Positions 1 to 10,500 of a stretch of DNA of 64,000 nucleotides are shown piece after piece. Below the pieces are notes generated by a model. It saw only the letters and a list, made by a program, of their open reading frames with translations. It did no database searches and had not been told where the DNA came from. The position numbers and the translations under genes are program-made. This DNA comes from Antedon mediterranea (taxonomy: Eukaryota > Echinodermata > Crinoidea > Comatulida > Antedonidae). The stretch covers positions 8,930,001 through 8,994,000 of the forward strand of contig NC_092679.1 in assembly GCF_964355755.1 (NCBI RefSeq), read 5' to 3'. Each line of letters opens with the position of its first letter. The stretch's first letter is position 1.

Positions 1-532
1 GGTTTTAAGGACTTTGATGTTTTTATGTTAACTAGTTTTTTCGAAAATCACAAAATGGTCTAAAACGTCTCCAAATGCGATTTGAAGCTATCTTAAGCAC
101 TTAGGTGCTTTTGTGTAACTCAGTTTTTTCGAAAATCATAAAAAGGTCTAAAATGTCTCCAAATGTGATTTGAAGCTATTTTAAGCACTTTGGTGTTTTT
201 GTGTTAACAAGTTTTTCGAAAATCACAAAATTGTCTAAAACGTCTCCAAATGCGATTTGAAGCTATTCTGTACACTTTGATGTTTTTATGTTAACAAGTT
301 TTTTAGAAAATCACAAAATGGTCTAAAATGTCTCCAAATGCGATTTGAAGCTATTCTAAGCACTTTGGTGTTTTTATGTTAACAAGTTTTTTCGAAAATC
401 ACAAAATGGTCTAAAACGTCTCCAAATGCGATTTGAAGATATTTTAAGCACTTTGGTGTTTTTGTGTTAACAAGTTTTTCGAAATGCTCAAAATGGTCTA
501 AAACGTCTCCAAATGCGATTTGAAGCTATTCT

Positions 533-620
533 AAGCACTTTGGTGTTTTTATGTTAACAAGTTTTTTCAAAAATCACAAAATGGTCTAAAACGTTTCCAA
601 ATGCGATTTGAAGCTATTCT
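533..620. repeat. Type example of standard monomer A (88 bp)
   Basis: This copy shows the common form. A- and T-tracts fall at monomer positions 14-18 (T5), 30-35 (T6; this copy carries a CG to CA change just after it), 38-41, 46-49 and 56-59 (A4 each) and 67-69 (A3). The A4 tracts at 46 and 56 and the A3 at 67 are spaced 10-11 bp apart, close to one helical turn. Two short dyads are typical of the family: TTTTCGAAAA, and CAAAT-GCG-ATTTG with a 3-base centre. CpG sites occur at three places: TTCGAA, AACGTC and TGCGAT. Because 88 is 1 modulo 3, successive monomers shift reading frame, so open frames are broken within a few copies. Two monomers make 176 bp, near a nucleosome repeat length. Confidence 0.9.
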
Positions 621-707
621 GTACACTTTGATGTTTTGTGTGAAAATTTTCTGTCGAAATGCTCAAAATGGTCAAAAACGTTTTTAAATACGATATTAAG
701 CTACTTT
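621..707. repeat. Type example of divergent monomer B (87 bp)
   Basis: B is the most diverged recurrent monomer. It starts GTACACTTTGATGTTTTGTG and lacks the GTTAAC box, having GTGTGAAAATTTT instead. It has CGAAATGCTCAAAATGGTCA in place of the usual CGAAAATCACAAAATGGTCT, and TTTTTAAATACGATATTAAG in place of the CTCCAAATGCGATTTGAAG end. It is nearly always followed by monomer C, and the pair marks one higher-order unit. Sub-variants of the tract after AAAATTTTCT (GTCG, TTCG or TTTG) separate lineages, for example TTCG at 17.5, 20.3 and 21.3 kb and TTTG at 23.2, 25.06, 29.45, 31.27 and 39.65 kb. Confidence 0.88.
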
Positions 708-784
708 GTGCTCTTTGATGTTTTTGTGTGAAATGTTTTATCGAAATGCTCAAAATGGTCTAAAACGGTTTCTAATGTGATTTC
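708..784. repeat. Type example of shortened monomer C (77 bp)
   Basis: C starts GTGCTCTTTGATG, carries CGAAATGCTC like B, then AACGGTTTCTAATGTGATTTC, and runs straight into the next AAGCACTTTG. Compared with A it lacks the last 11 bases (the GAAGCTATTCT part), so every C resets the 88-bp phase. Subtypes: C1 with GGTTTCT and GATTTCAAGC (commonest); C1' with GGTTGCT (3278, 11019, 48949); C2 with CGATTTCT and GATTTTAAGC; and C3 with GGTTTCT and GATTTTAAGC (5200, 7462, 9196, 13205, 16852). C2 anchors are near 3879, 8594, 11708, 15735, 16250, 22663, 26456, 39159, 40977, 45924, 47304, 53368, 56204 and 61397. Both transposon copies sit in C2 monomers. Confidence 0.88.
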
Positions 785-3700
785 AAGCACTTTGATGTTT
801 TTGTGTAACCAAGTTTTTCGAAAATCACAAAATTGTCTAAAACGTCTCCAAATGCGATTTGAAGCTATTCTGTACACTTTGATGTTTTTATGTTAACAAG
901 TTTTTCGAAAATCACAAAATGGTCTAAAACGTCTCCAAATGCGATTTTAAGCTATTCTAAGCACTTTGGTGTTTTTATGTTAACAAGTTTTTTTGAAAAT
1001 CACAAAATGGTCTAAAACGTCTCTAAATGCGATTTGAAGCTTTTCTGTACACTTTGATGTTTTTATGTTAACAACTTTTTTCGAAAATCACAAAATGGTC
1101 TAAAATGTCTCCAAATGCGATTTGAAGCTATTCTAAGCACTTTGGTGTTTTTATGGAAACAATTTTTTTCGAAAATCACAAAATGGTCTAAAACGTCTCC
1201 AATAGCGATTTGAAGCTTTTCTGTACACTTTGGTGTTTTTATGTTAACAAGTTTTTTCGAAAATCACAAAATGGTCTAAAACGTCTCCAAATGCGATTTG
1301 AAGCTATTCTGTACACTTTGATGTTTTTATGTTAACTAGTTTTTTCGAAAATCACAAAATGGTCTAAAACGTCTACAAATGCGATTTGAAGCTATTCTGT
1401 ACACTTTGATGTTTTTATGTTAACAAGTTTTTTCGAAAATCACAAAATGGTCTAAAACGTTTCCAAATGCGATTTGAAGCTTTTCTGTACACTTTGATGT
1501 TTTGTGTGAAAATTTTCTGTCGAAATGCTCAAAATGGTCAAAAACGTTTTTAAATACGATATTAAGCTACTTTGTGCTCTTTGATGTTTTTGTGTGAAAT
1601 GTTTTATCGAAATGCTCAAAATGGTCTAAAACGGTTTCTAATGTGATTTCAAGCACTTTGATGTTTTTGTGTAACCAAGTTTTTCGAAAATCACAAAATT
1701 GTCTAAAACGTCTCCAAATGCGATTTGAAGCTATTCTGTACACTTTGATGTTTTTATGTTAACAAGTATTTTAGAAAATCACAAAATGGTCTATAATGTC
1801 TCTAAATGCGATTTGAAGCTATTCTAAGCACTTTGGTGTTTTTATGTTAACAAGTTTTTTCGAAAATCACAAAATGGTCTAAAACGTCTCCAAATGCGAT
1901 TTGAAGCTATTTTAAGCACTTTGGTGTTTTTGTGTTAACAAGTTTTTCGAAATGCTCAAAATGGTCTAAAACGTATCCAAATGCGATTTGAAGCTATTCT
2001 AAGCACTTTGGTGTTTTTATGTTAACAAGTTTTTTCGAAAATCACAAAATGGTCTAAAACGTCTCCAAATGCGATTTGAAGCTATTCTGTACACTTTGAT
2101 GTTTTTATGTTAACAAGTTTTTTCGAAAATCACAAAATGGTCTAAAACGTTTCCAAATGCGATTTGAAGCTATTCTGTACACTTTGATGTTTTGTGTGAA
2201 AATTTTCTGTCGAAATGCTCAAAATGGTCAAAAACGTTTTTAAATACGATATTAAGCTACTTTGTGCTCTTTGATGTTTTTGTGTGAAATGTTTTATCGA
2301 AATGCTCAAAATGGTCTAAAACGGTTTCTAATGTGATTTCAAGCACTTTGATGTTTTTGTGTAACCAAGTTTTTCGAAAATCACAAAATTGTCTAAAACG
2401 TCTCCAAATGCGATTTGAAGCTATTCTGTACACTTTGATGTTTTTATGTTAACAAGTTTTTCGAAAATCACAAAATGGTCTAAAACGTCTCCAAATGCGA
2501 TTTTAAGCTATTCTAAGCACTTTGGTGTTTTTATGTTAACAAGTTTTTTTGAAAATCACAAAATGTTCTAAAACGTCTCTAAATGCGATTTGAAGCTTTT
2601 CTGTACACTTTGATGTTTTTATGTTAACAACTTTTTTCGAAAATCACAAAATGGTCTAAAATGTCTCCAAATGCGATTTGAAGCTATTCTAAGCACTTTG
2701 GTGTTTTTATGGAAACAATTTTTTTCGAAAATCACAAAATGGTCTAAAACGTCTACAATAGCGATTTGAAGCTTTTCTGTACACTTTGGTGTTTTTATGT
2801 TAACAAGTTTTTTCGAAAATCACAAAATGGTCTAAAACGTCTCCAAATGCGATTTGAAGCTATTTTAAGCACTTTGGTGTTTTTATCTTAACAAGTTTTT
2901 TCGAAAATCACAAAATGGTCTAAAACGTCTCCAAATGCGATTTGAAGCTATTCTAAGCACTTTGGTGTTTTTATGTTAACAAGTTTTTTCAAAAATCACA
3001 AAACGGTCTAAAACGTCTCCAAATGCGATTTGAAGCTATTCTGTACACTTTGATGTTTTTATGTTAACAAGTTTTTTCAAAAATCACAAAATGGTCTAAA
3101 ACGTTTCCAAATGCGATTTGAAGCTATTCAAATAGCATTTGATGTTTTGTGTGAAAATTTTCTGTCGAAATGCTCAAAATGGTCAAAAACGTTTTTAAAT
3201 ACGATATTAAGCTACTTTGTGCTCTTTGATGTTTTTGTGTGAAAAGTTTTATCGAAATGCTCAAAATGGTCTAAAACGGTTGCTAATGTGATTTCAAGCA
3301 CTTTGATGTTTTTGTGTAACCAAGTTTTTCGAAAATCACAAAATTGTCTAAAACGTCTCCAAATGCGATTTTAAGCTATTCTGTACACTTTGATGTTTTT
3401 ATGTTAACAAGTTTTTCGAAAATCACAAAATGGTCTAAAACGTCTCCAAATGCGATTTGAAGCTAATCTTAGCACTTTGGTGTTTTTATGTTAACAAGTT
3501 TTTTCGAAAATCACAAAATGGTCTAAAACGTCTCCAAATGCGATTTGAAGCTATTCTGTACACTTTGATGTTTTTATGTTAACAAGTTTTTTCGAAAATC
3601 AAAAATGGTCTAAAACGTCTACAAATGCGATTTGAAGCTATTCTAAGCACATTGGTGTTTTTATTTAAACAAATTTTTTCGAAACTCACAAAATGGTCTA

Positions 3701-3894
3701 AAACGTCTCCAAATGCGATTTGAAGCTATTTTAAGCACTTTGGTGTTTTTGTGTTAACAAGTTTTTCGAAATGCTCAAAATGGTCTAAAACGTTTTTAAA
3801 CACGATATTAAGCTATTTTGTGCTCTTTGATGTTTTTTTGTGAAAAGTTTTAGCGAAATGCTCAAAATGGTGTAAAACGATTTCTAATGTGATT

Positions 3895-3898
3895 TTAA
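3895..3898. repeat. TTAA target-site duplication, left of transposon copy 1
   Basis: TTAA in GATTTTAA, directly followed by the AGACCCC terminus. The uninterrupted monomer reads GATTTTAAGCAC (for example TTAA at 15751-15754), so the 4 bases are duplicated by insertion. Confidence 0.85.
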
Positions 3899-3930
3899 AG
3901 ACCCCTTCCCTGCAATTTTGGACGTTTTTT
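3899..3930. repeat. Left terminal inverted repeat, transposon copy 1
   Basis: AGACCCCTTCCCT (3899-3911), a 10-base unpaired stretch (3912-3921), then ACGTTTTTT (3922-3930). It pairs with 4503-4524 on the opposite strand: 11 of 13 bases at the tip and 9 of 9 in the inner part. The equivalent in copy 2 is 11728-11759. Confidence 0.8.
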
Positions 3931-4085
3931 GGAAAATAATACATATATATCACTTTAAAAACATTAAACCATGTCATTCCTTGTCTTAAATGTACGTTTT
4001 ATGGTAAATTATGATAAAAAGTGAGAAACAATGCACTACCTAAGTAGCTCGCGGCGATCGACCTCTCGTGGACGGTCTTAGGCCT

Positions 4086-4099
4086 AGCCTAGCTAGGCT
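4086..4099. repeat. 14-bp perfect palindrome inside transposon copy 1
   Basis: AGCCTAGCTAGGCT is its own reverse complement. It lies in a stretch rich in GGCCTA and CCTAGC words (about 4078-4120) that could fold further. Copy 2 has the same sequence at 11915-11928. No function can be assigned. Confidence 0.75.
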
Positions 4100-4133
4100 T
4101 AGTTTTGTAGGCCTAGCTGGTAAACATCGATAA

Positions 4134-4150
4134 CGTACGAACATCGTACG
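4134..4150. repeat. Hairpin in transposon copy 1 (7-bp stem, 3-base loop)
   Basis: CGTACGA-ACA-TCGTACG is a perfect inverted repeat. Copy 2 has it at 11963-11979. Such internal palindromes are common in MITEs; no regulatory role is shown. Confidence 0.75.
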
Positions 4151-4363
4151 CTAGCTATATACCTAGCCTGACGTTGTATAGTTGCTGCATTAATTGTCTT
4201 TCTATTTTTGCCAGACTCCGTTGATACAAATTGGGGAAAACCCGGTATTTTCGCTGAAAAGTTAGGAGTCTTCCATTTGTTTTGGCTTCACGATCGATCG
4301 AAAAGTGGGCGAATTACAGGTGAAAAACAAAAATATCAATCCGCGTGCAATGCATTTTGGGAT

Positions 4364-4382
4364 TTATAGCGGGCCGCTATAA
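4364..4382. repeat. Hairpin in transposon copy 1 (9-bp stem, 1-base centre)
   Basis: TTATAGCGG-G-CCGCTATAA pairs over 9 bp around a single G. Copy 2 has it at 12193-12211. No poly-T tail follows closely, so I do not call it a terminator. Confidence 0.75.
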
Positions 4383-4502
4383 TTATTAGAATCGATTTAT
4401 TTTTCACATTTTTAACCGTTTAAAGACGAAAAAAGTTATCGCAATATGACCATATAGTATTATTTTTACATTAAATATAGTTTGTGATCTTAAATTAGAT
4501 CT

Positions 4503-4524
4503 AAAAAACGTAGGGAATGGGGCT
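4503..4524. repeat. Right terminal inverted repeat, transposon copy 1
   Basis: AAAAAACGT (4503-4511) followed by AGGGAATGGGGCT (4512-4524), the inverse of the left end without its 10-base spacer. The equivalent in copy 2 is 12332-12353. Confidence 0.8.
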
Positions 4525-4528
4525 TTAA
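4525..4528. repeat. TTAA target-site duplication, right of transposon copy 1
   Basis: TTAA follows the GGGGCT terminus and is followed by GCACTTTGATG, the exact continuation of the interrupted satellite monomer. Confidence 0.85.
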
Positions 4529-7500
4529 GCACTTTGATGTTTTTATGTTAACTAGTTTTTTCGAAAATCACAAAATGGTCTAAAACGTCTCCAAATGTAA
4601 TTTGAAGCTATTCTAAGCACTTGGGTGTTTTTATGTTAACAGTTTTTTCGAAAATCACAAAATGGTCTAAAACGTTTCCAAATGCGATTTGAAGCTATTC
4701 TGTACACTTTGATGCTTTTATGGTAACAAGTTTTTTCAAAAATCACAAAATGGTCTAAAATGTCTCCAAATGCGATTTGAAGCTATTCTAAGCACTTTGG
4801 TGTTTTTATGGAAACAATTTTTTTCGAAAATCACAAAATGGTCTAAAACGTCTCCAATAGCGATTTGAAGCTTTTCTGTACACTTTGGTGTTTTTATGTT
4901 AACAAGTTTTTTCGAAAATCACAAAAGGGTCAAAAATGTCTCTAAATGCGATTTGAAGCTACTCTAAGCACTTTGGTGTTTTTATGTTAACAAGTTTTTT
5001 CGAAAATCACAAAATGGTCTAAAATGTCTCCAAATGCGATTTGAAGCTATTCTGTACACTTTGCTGTTTTGTGTGAAAAATGTTTGTCGAAATCCTCAAA
5101 ATGGTCAAAAACGTTTTTAAATACGATATTAAGCTATTTTTTGCTCTTTGATGTTTTTGTGTGAAAAGTTTTATCGAAATACTCAAAATGGTCTAAAACG
5201 GTTTCTAATGTGATTTTAAGCACTTTGATGTTTTTGTGTAACCAAGTTTTTTCGAAAATCACAAAATGGTCTAAAATGTCTCCAAATGCGATTTGAAGCT
5301 ATTCTAAGCACTTTGGTGTTTTTATGAAAACAATTTTTTTCGAAAATCACAAAATGGTCTAAAACGTCTCCAATAGCAATTTGAAGCTTTTCTGTACACT
5401 TTGGTGTTTTTATGTTAACAAGTTTTTTCGAAAATCACAAAATGGTCTAAAACGTCTCCAAATGCGATTTGAAGCTATTCTGTACACTTTGATGTTTTTA
5501 TGTTCACAAGTTTTTTATAAAATCACAAAATGGTATAAAACGTCTCCAAATGCGATTTGAAGCTATTCTGTACACTTTGATGTTTTTATGTTAACAAGTT
5601 TTTTCGAAAATCACAAAAGGGTCTAAAATGTCTCGAAATGCGATTTGAAGCTATTCTAAGCACTTTGGTGTTTTTATGTTAACAAGTTTTTTCGAAAATC
5701 ACAAAATGGTCTAAAACGTCTCCAAATGCGATTTGAAGCTATTCTAAGCACTTTGGTGTTTTTATGTTAACAAGTTTTTTCGAAAATCACAAAATGGTCT
5801 AAAACGTCTCCAAATGCGATTTGAAGCTGTTTTAAGCACTTTGGTGCTTTTGTGTAACCAAGTTTTTTCGAAAATCACGAAATGGTCTAAAACGTCTCCA
5901 AATGCGATTTGAAGCTATTCTAAGCACTTTGGTGTTTTTACGTTAACAAGTTTTTTCGAAAATCACAAAATGGTCTAAAACGTCTCCAAATGCGATTTGA
6001 AGCTATTCTGTACACTTTGATGTTTTTATGTTAAAAAGTTTTTTCGAAAATCACAAAATGGTCTAAAACATCTACAAATGCGATTTGAAGCTATTCTGTA
6101 CACTTTGATGTTTTTATGTTAACAAGTTTTTTCGAAAATCACAAAATGGTCTAAAACGTTTCCAAATGCGATTTGAAGCTATTCTGTACACTTTTATGTT
6201 TTGTGTGAAAATTTTCTGTCGAAATGCTCAAAATGGTCAAAAACGTTTTTAAATACGATATTAAGCTACTTTGTGCTCTTTGATGTTTTTGTGTGAAATG
6301 TTTTATCGAAATGCTCAAAATGGTCTAAAACGGTTTCTAATGTGATTTCAAGCACTTTGATGTTTTTGTGTAACCAAGTTTTTTCGAAAATCACAAAATG
6401 GTCTAAAACGTCTCCAAATGCGATTTGAAGCTATTTTAAGCACTTTGGTGCTTTTGTGTAACCAAGTTTTTTCGAAAATCACGAAATGGTCTAAAACGTC
6501 TCCAACTGCGATTTGAAGCTATTCTAAGCACTTTGGTGTTTTTACGTTAACAAGTTTTTTCGAAAATCACAAAATGGTCTAAAACGTCTCCAAATGCGAT
6601 TTGAAGCTATTCTGTACACTTTGATGTTTTTATGTTAACAAGTTTTTTCGAAAATCACAAAATGGTCTAAAACGTCTCCAAATGCGATTTAAAGCTATTT
6701 TAAGCACTTTTGTGTTTTTGTGTAACCAAGTTTTTTCGAAAATCACAAAAGGGTCTAAAATTTCTGTAAATGCGATTTGAAGCTATTTAAAGCACTTTGG
6801 TGTTTTTAGGTTAACAAGTTTTTTCGAAAATCACAAAATGGTCTAAAACGTCTCCAAATGCGATTTGAAGCTATTTTAAGCACTTTGGTGTTTTTGTGTT
6901 AACAAGTTTTTCGAAATGCTCAAAATGGTCTAAAACGTCTCCAAATGCGATTTGAAGCTATTCTAAGCACTTTGGTGTTTTTATGTTAACAAGTTTTTTC
7001 GAGAATCACAAAATGGTCTAAAACGTCTCCAAATGCGATTTGAAGCTATTTTAAGCACTTTGGTGTTTTTGTGTTAACAAGTTTTTCGAAAATCACAAAA
7101 TGGTGTAAAACGTCTCCAAATGCGATTTGAAGCTATTCTAAGCACTTTGGTGTTTTTATGTTAACAAGTTTTTTCGAAAATCACAAAATGGTGTAAAACT
7201 TCTCCAAATACGATTTTAAGCTATTCTAAGCAATTTGGTGTTTTTATGTTAACAAGTTTTTTCGAAAATCACAAAATGGTCTAAAACGTCTCCAAATGCG
7301 ATTTGAAGTTATTCTGTACACTTTGTTGTTTTGTGAGAATAATTTTTGTCGAAATGCTCAAAATGGTCAAAAACGTTTTTAAATACGATATTAAGCTATT
7401 TTGTGCTCTTTGATGTTTTTGTGTGAAAAGTTTTATCGAAATGCTCAAAATGGTCTAAAACGGTTTCTAATGTGATTTTAAGCACTTTGATGTTTTTATG

Positions 7501-10500
7501 TTAACAACTTTTTTAGAAAATTACAAAATGGTGTAAAACGTCTCCAAATGCAATTTGAAGCTATTCTAAGCAATTTGGTGTTTTTATGTTAACAAGTTTT
7601 TTCGAAAATCACAAAAAGGTCTAAAATGTCTCCAAATGTGATTTGAAGCTATTTTAAGCACTTTGGTGTTTTTGTGTTAACAAGTTTTTCGAAAATCACA
7701 AAATTGTCTAAAACGTCTCCAAATGCGATTTGAAGCTATTCTGTACACTTTGATGTTTTTATGTTAACAAGTATTTTAGAAAATCACAAAATGGTCTATA
7801 ATGTCTCTAAATGCGATTTGAAGCTATTCTAAGCACTTTGGTGTTTTTATGTTAACAAGTTTTTTTCGAAAATCACAAAATGGTCTAAAACGTCTCCAAA
7901 TGCGATTTGAAGCTATTTTAAGCACTTTGGTGTTTTTGTGTTAACAAGTTTTTCGAAATGCTCAAAATGGTCTAAAACGTCTCCAAATGCGATTTGAAGC
8001 TATTCTAAGCACTTTGGTGTTTTTATGTTAACAAGTTTTTTCGAAAATCACAAAATGGTCTAAAACGTCTCCAAATGCGGTTTTAAGCTATTCTGTACAC
8101 TTTGGTGTTTTTATGTTAACAAGTTTTTTTCGAAAATCACAAAATGGTCTAAAACGTCTCCAAATGCGATTTGAAGCTATTCTGTACACTTTGATGTTTT
8201 TATGTTAACAAGTTTTTTCGAAAATCACAAAATGGTCTAAAACGTCTACAAATGCGATTTGAAGCTATTCTAAGCACTTTTGTGTTTTTATGTTAACAAG
8301 TTTTTTCGAAAATCACAAAATGGTCTAAAACGTCTGCAAATGCGATTTGAAGCTATTCTTAGCACATTGGTGTTTTTATTTAAACAAATTTTTTCGAAAC
8401 TCACAAAATGGTCTAAAACGTCTCCAAATGCGATTTGAAGCTATTTTAAGCACTTTGGTGTTTTTGTGTTAACAAGTTTTTCTAAATGCTCAAAATGGTC
8501 TAAAACGTTTTTAAACACGATATTAAGCTATTTTGTGCTCTTTGATGTTTTTTTGTGAAAAGTTTTAGCGAAATGCTCAAAATGGTCTAAAACGATTTCT
8601 AATGTGATTTTAAGCACTTTGATGTTTTTATGTTAACTAGTTTTTTCGAAAATCAAAAATGGTCTAAAACGTCTCCAAATGTGATTTGAAGCTATTCTAA
8701 GCACTTTGGTGTTTTTATGTTAACAGTTTTTTCGAAAATCACAAAATGGTCTAAAACGTTTCCAAATGCGATTTGAAGCTATTCTGTACACTTTGATGTT
8801 TTTATGGTAACAAGTTTTTTAGAAAATCACAAAATGGTCTAAAACATCTCCAAATGCGATTTAAAGCTATTTTAAGCACTTTTGTGTTTTTGTGTAACCA
8901 AGTTTTTTCGAAAATCACAAAAGGGTCTAAAATGTCTCTAAATGCGATTTGAAGCTACTCTAAGCACTTTGGTGTTTTTATGTTAACAAGTTTTTTCGAA
9001 AATCAATAAATGGTCTAAAATTTCTCCAAATGCGATTTGAAGCTATTCTGTACACTTTACTGTTTTGTGTGAAAAATGTTTGTCGAAATCCTCAAAATGG
9101 TCAAAAACGTTTTTAAATACGATATTAAGCTATTTTGTGCTCTTTGATGTTTTTGTGTGAAAAGTTTTATCGAAATACTCAAAATGGTCTAAAACGGTTT
9201 CTAATGTGATTTTAAGCACTTTGATGTTTTTGTGTAACCAAGTTTTTTCGAAAATCACAAAATGGTCTAAAATGTCTCCAAATGCGATTTGAAGCTATTC
9301 TAAGCACTTTGGTGTTTTTATGGAAACAATTTTTTTCGAAAATCACAAAATGGTCTAAAACGTCTCCAATAGCAATTTGAAGCTTTTCTGTACACTTTGG
9401 TGTTTTTATGTTAACAAGTTTTTTCGAAAATCACAAAATGGTCTAAAACGTCTCCCAATGCGATTTGAAGCTATTCTGTACACTTTGATGTTTTTATGTT
9501 AACAAGTTTTTTTATAAAATCACAAAATGGTCTAAAACGTCTCCAAATGCGATTTGAAGCTATTCTGTACACTTTGATGTTTTTATGTTAACAAGTTTTT
9601 TCGAAAATCACAAAATGGTCTAAAACGTCTCCAAATGCGATTTGAAGCTATTTTAAGCACTTTGGTGTTTTTGTGTTCACAAGTTTTTCGAAATGCTCAA
9701 AATGGTCTAAAACGTATCCAAATGCGATTTGAAGCTATTCTAAGCACTTTGGTGTTTTTATGTTAACAAGTTTTTTCGAAAATCACAAAATGGTCTAAAA
9801 CGTCTCCAAATGCGATTTGAAGCTATTCTGTACACTTTGATGTTTTTATGTTAACAAGTTTTTTCGAAAATCACAAAATGGTCTAAAACGTTTCCAAATG
9901 CGATTTGAAGCTATTCTGTACACTTTGATGTTTTGTGTGAAAATTTTCTGTCGAAATGCTCAAAATGGTCAAAAACGTTTTTAAATACGATATTAAGCTA
10001 CTTTGTGCTCTTTGATGTTTTTGTGTGAAATGTTTTATCGAAATGCTCAAAATGGTCTAAAACGGTTTCTAATGTGATTTCAAGCACTTTGATGTTTTTG
10101 TGTAACCAAGTTTTTCGAAAATCACAAAATTGTCTAAAACGTCTCCAAATGCGATTTGAAGCTATTCTGTACACTTTGATGTTTTTATGTTAACAAGTTT
10201 TTCGAAAATCACAAAATGGTCTAAAACGTCTCCAAATGCGATTTTAAGCTATTCTAAGCACTTTGGTGTTTTTATGTTAACAAGTTTTTTTGAAAATCAC
10301 AAAATGTTCTAAAACGTCTCTAAATGCGATTTGAAGCTTTTCTGTACACTTTGATGTTTTTATGTTAACAACTTTTTTCGAAAATCACAAAATGGTCTAA
10401 AATGTCTCCAAATGCGATTTGAAGCTATTCTAAGCACTTTGGTGTTTTTATGGAAACAATTTTTTTCGAAAATCACAAAATGGTCTAAAACGTCTACATT

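Larger units (their letters stand above)
621..2176. repeat. Adjacent higher-order units of 866 and 690 bp
   Basis: A unit from B to B covers 621-1486 (10 monomers) and the next covers 1487-2176 (8 monomers). They start with the same series B, C, D, then the TTTTTCG and GATTTTAAGC variants, and differ in how many A monomers follow. The 866-bp form recurs at 17.5-18.4 kb and around 24.3-25.2, 28.7-30.4, 34.7-35.5, 43.4-44.3 and 58.4-60.2 kb, so it is one of the commonest unit lengths. Confidence 0.75.
1..3894. repeat. Satellite array, first block (88-bp monomers)
   Basis: Head-to-tail copies of an AT-rich monomer, all in the same orientation. Taking AAGCACTTTG as monomer positions 1-10, a standard copy is 88 bp, for example 533-620. 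Recurrent landmarks are GTTAAC (monomer 21-26), the palindrome TTTTCGAAAA (32-41), CACAAAATGGTCTAAAACG (43-61) and CAAATGCGATTTG (66-78). The window opens in the last few bases of a shortened C-type monomer (GGTTTTAAGG, normally GATTTTAAGC). Higher-order units beginning at a B monomer start at 621, 1487 and 2177, giving lengths of 866, 690 and about 955 bp. The block ends where a transposon interrupts a C-type monomer. No open reading frame or RNA gene was recognised. A structural role at a centromere or in heterochromatin is an inference from the repeat form alone. Confidence 0.97.
3899..4524. mobile_element. 626-bp non-autonomous DNA transposon (MITE-like), copy 1
   Basis: A non-satellite island with imperfect terminal inverted repeats, flanked on both sides by TTAA. 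The left end begins AGACCCCTTCCCT. The right end, read as reverse complement, begins AGCCCCATTCCCT, matching at 11 of 13 bases. The left end then has 10 extra bases before both ends share ACGTTTTTT. No transposase or long open frame is present, so the element is non-autonomous. A TTAA target duplication is the hallmark of the piggyBac superfamily. The TTAAAG start also recalls TTAA-type MITEs described in frogs, but family assignment is an inference. The interior contains GGCCTA-rich palindromes and hairpins. It sits inside a C2 satellite monomer whose uninterrupted versions occur elsewhere in the array. Confidence 0.87.
1845..6060. repeat. Duplicated satellite block carrying the transposon, copy 1
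   Basis: This block matches about 9590-14065. The offset is 7741 bp up to at least 3278, 7829 bp across the transposon, and 8005 bp from 5200 to about 6060. The offset steps are whole monomers: an 88-bp monomer present near 11385-11475 is absent near 3640, and 176 bp (two monomers, about 12760-12940) are absent near 4915. Shared private variants include AACGTATCC (1971 and 9712), AAATAGCATTTG (3130 and 10871), GGTTGCT (3278 and 11019) and the transposon. Beyond 6060 the match resumes at offset 7401, because copy 1 has an extra 604-bp unit. Confidence 0.85.

Noticed and set aside
1-3894. Regular repeats suggesting a CRISPR array
   Set aside because: The 88-bp units are contiguous and similar along their whole length. 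There are no conserved short repeats alternating with unique spacers, and no cas genes.
4364-4382. GC-rich hairpin as a possible transcription terminator
   Set aside because: No run of T follows directly and no gene is nearby. It lies inside a transposon that also has other palindromes.
3899-4524. Unique island as a possible gene, promoter or functional RNA
   Set aside because: Inverted termini, TTAA duplication and exact empty sites identify it as a transposon. No long open frame, tRNA fold or recognised RNA motif was seen.
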